From NCBI GenBank assembly GCA_003648125.1, contig QMOE01000178.1, positions 1-5,825 of the forward strand: a stretch of DNA of 5,825 nucleotides, given 5' to 3'. A program made the position numbers and the translations under genes. Shown in pieces: positions 5,527-5,825 of the stretch. The stretch is from Chloroflexota bacterium (GTDB taxonomy: Bacteria > Chloroflexota > Anaerolineae > B4-G1). A model generated the notes under the pieces. That model saw only the letters and a list, made by a program, of their open reading frames with translations, was not told where the DNA came from and did not search any database. Numbering within the stretch: the stretch's first letter is position 1; the number at the start of each line of letters is the position of its first letter.

Positions 5527-5555
5527 ATTATACTTGGTAGACCTTTAATAGACAA
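5527..5555 (-). promoter_or_regulatory. Sigma-70-type promoter of plsX
   Basis: On the minus strand, -35 TTGTCT (5555-5550) and -10 TATAAT (5532-5527) are separated by exactly 17 bp. The -10 is a perfect consensus match; the -35 matches TTGACA at 4 of 6. Transcription would begin near 5520, giving a leader of roughly 35 nt that includes the GGGAG site. TAGACC occurs on the plus strand at 5520-5525 and 5538-5543, with related TAGAC at 5549-5553 and CAGACC at 5559-5564, all overlapping or beside the promoter. A repressor of lipid genes binding there is possible but only inferred. Confidence 0.8.
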
Positions 5556-5652
5556 ACGCAGACCAATCTGGAAAACGAAGCAGTCATCATGAACCAGGTT
5601 CACCCTCAAAGACGAAAAGTATCTTTTCAATATTCCGGGGCGTTTGCGCGCT

Positions 5653-5701
5653 GTAGCCGCGATTGGAAATCGCGCTGACTGTAGGGCAGGTTTCCAAACC
5701 T
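5653..5701. repeat. Two adjacent short palindromes of the GTAG type
   Basis: The first begins GTAGCCG at 5653 and has a 7-bp stem, CGCGATT (5658-5664) with AATCGCG (5668-5674). The second begins GTAGGGC at 5681 and has a 6-bp stem, AGGTTT (5688-5693) with AAACCT (5696-5701), around a CC loop. The GTAGGGC start matches the minus-strand start of the hairpin at 2234-2213, and the general form matches the palindrome at 1904-1930. They are probably divergent copies of one dispersed repeat. Confidence 0.65.
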
Positions 5702-5709
5702 ACCTTTCT

Positions 5710-5769
5710 GTTCAGAGGCAGCAATTCCCGTTATGAGGAAAATGCCCGACGGGAATTGCTGGTTCAGAG
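5710..5769. repeat. 13-bp inverted repeat flanked by 8-bp direct repeats
   Basis: CAGCAATTCCCGT (5719-5731) and ACGGGAATTGCTG (5749-5761) are perfect inverted repeats around a 17-nt loop. GTTCAGAG occurs directly outside on both sides, at 5710-5717 and 5762-5769. Direct repeats abutting an inverted repeat look like a target-site duplication around a tiny non-coding mobile element of about 44 bp. The structure could instead be a hairpin terminator for a gene beyond the window, though no T-run is seen. Confidence 0.7.
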
Positions 5770-5825
5770 AGCAGATTCTCGACCTGCTGCTACCAATTGG
5801 CGGGTAAGAAACCCATGCGCATCAA

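Larger units (their letters stand above)
5556..5825. other. Region upstream of plsX, no supported gene
   Basis: Past the promoter I find no gene. An ATG at 5589 opens 29 codons that end inside a palindrome and lack an SD. An ATG at 5815 near the window edge might begin a plus-strand gene but has no clear SD and too few bases to judge. The interval is mainly occupied by palindromic repeats, listed separately. Confidence 0.5.

Noticed and set aside
5589..5678. 29-codon ORF starting ATG at 5589
   Set aside because: No SD, and it ends within a palindromic repeat whose translation (CSRDWKSR) looks like repeat-derived noise.

Overview
This is a dense bacterial window with short intergenic gaps that are full of palindromic repeats. 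By eye it is GC-rich. The repeat style (GTAGG-type palindromes, a CGTAGTGACGGCTTTAGCCG-type palindrome, ACCGCAGAG-type ends) and the membrane protein with a degenerate NERD-like domain remind me of Chloroflexota (Anaerolineae-like) genomes. That placement rests on memory and style and was not tested by search.

Plus strand, 1-1907: an intergenic stretch with an imperfect palindrome (about 68-99) leads to a 59-residue ORF (204-383) that corresponds to only the glycyl-radical tail of anaerobic ribonucleotide reductase NrdD. It overlaps by 4 nt a radical-SAM activase of the NrdG2 type (380-1081). A small stem-loop follows, then a HAD superfamily IIA (NagD-like) phosphatase (1122-1907). The activase presumably installs a radical on the small protein, on a full-length NrdD elsewhere, or on both. 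No NrdD catalytic body is visible in the window.

Convergent gap, 1908-2231: no gene. It is bracketed by two palindromes with similar outer ends, and each contributes the TAG stop codon of the gene beside it.

Minus strand, 5555 down to 2232: a clear sigma-70-type promoter (TTGTCT, 17 bp, TATAAT) drives plsX (5484-4498), phosphate acyltransferase of phospholipid synthesis. A probable terminator and a roughly 250-bp nested inverted-repeat element separate plsX from fabF (4171-2924), beta-ketoacyl-ACP synthase II. Two bases after the fabF stop comes a membrane-anchored protein with a NERD-like domain (2921-2232), whose ribosome binding site lies in the last codons and stop of fabF. The theme of this half is fatty-acid elongation plus entry of acyl groups into phospholipid, with one uncharacterised membrane protein attached.

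Upstream of plsX, 5556-5825: no supported gene. The stretch holds several short palindromes, one of them flanked by 8-bp direct repeats.

The two items most worth following are the stand-alone glycyl-radical protein paired with its activase, and the nested or stop-codon-carrying repeats. I see no phage, CRISPR, tRNA, rRNA or transposase genes.
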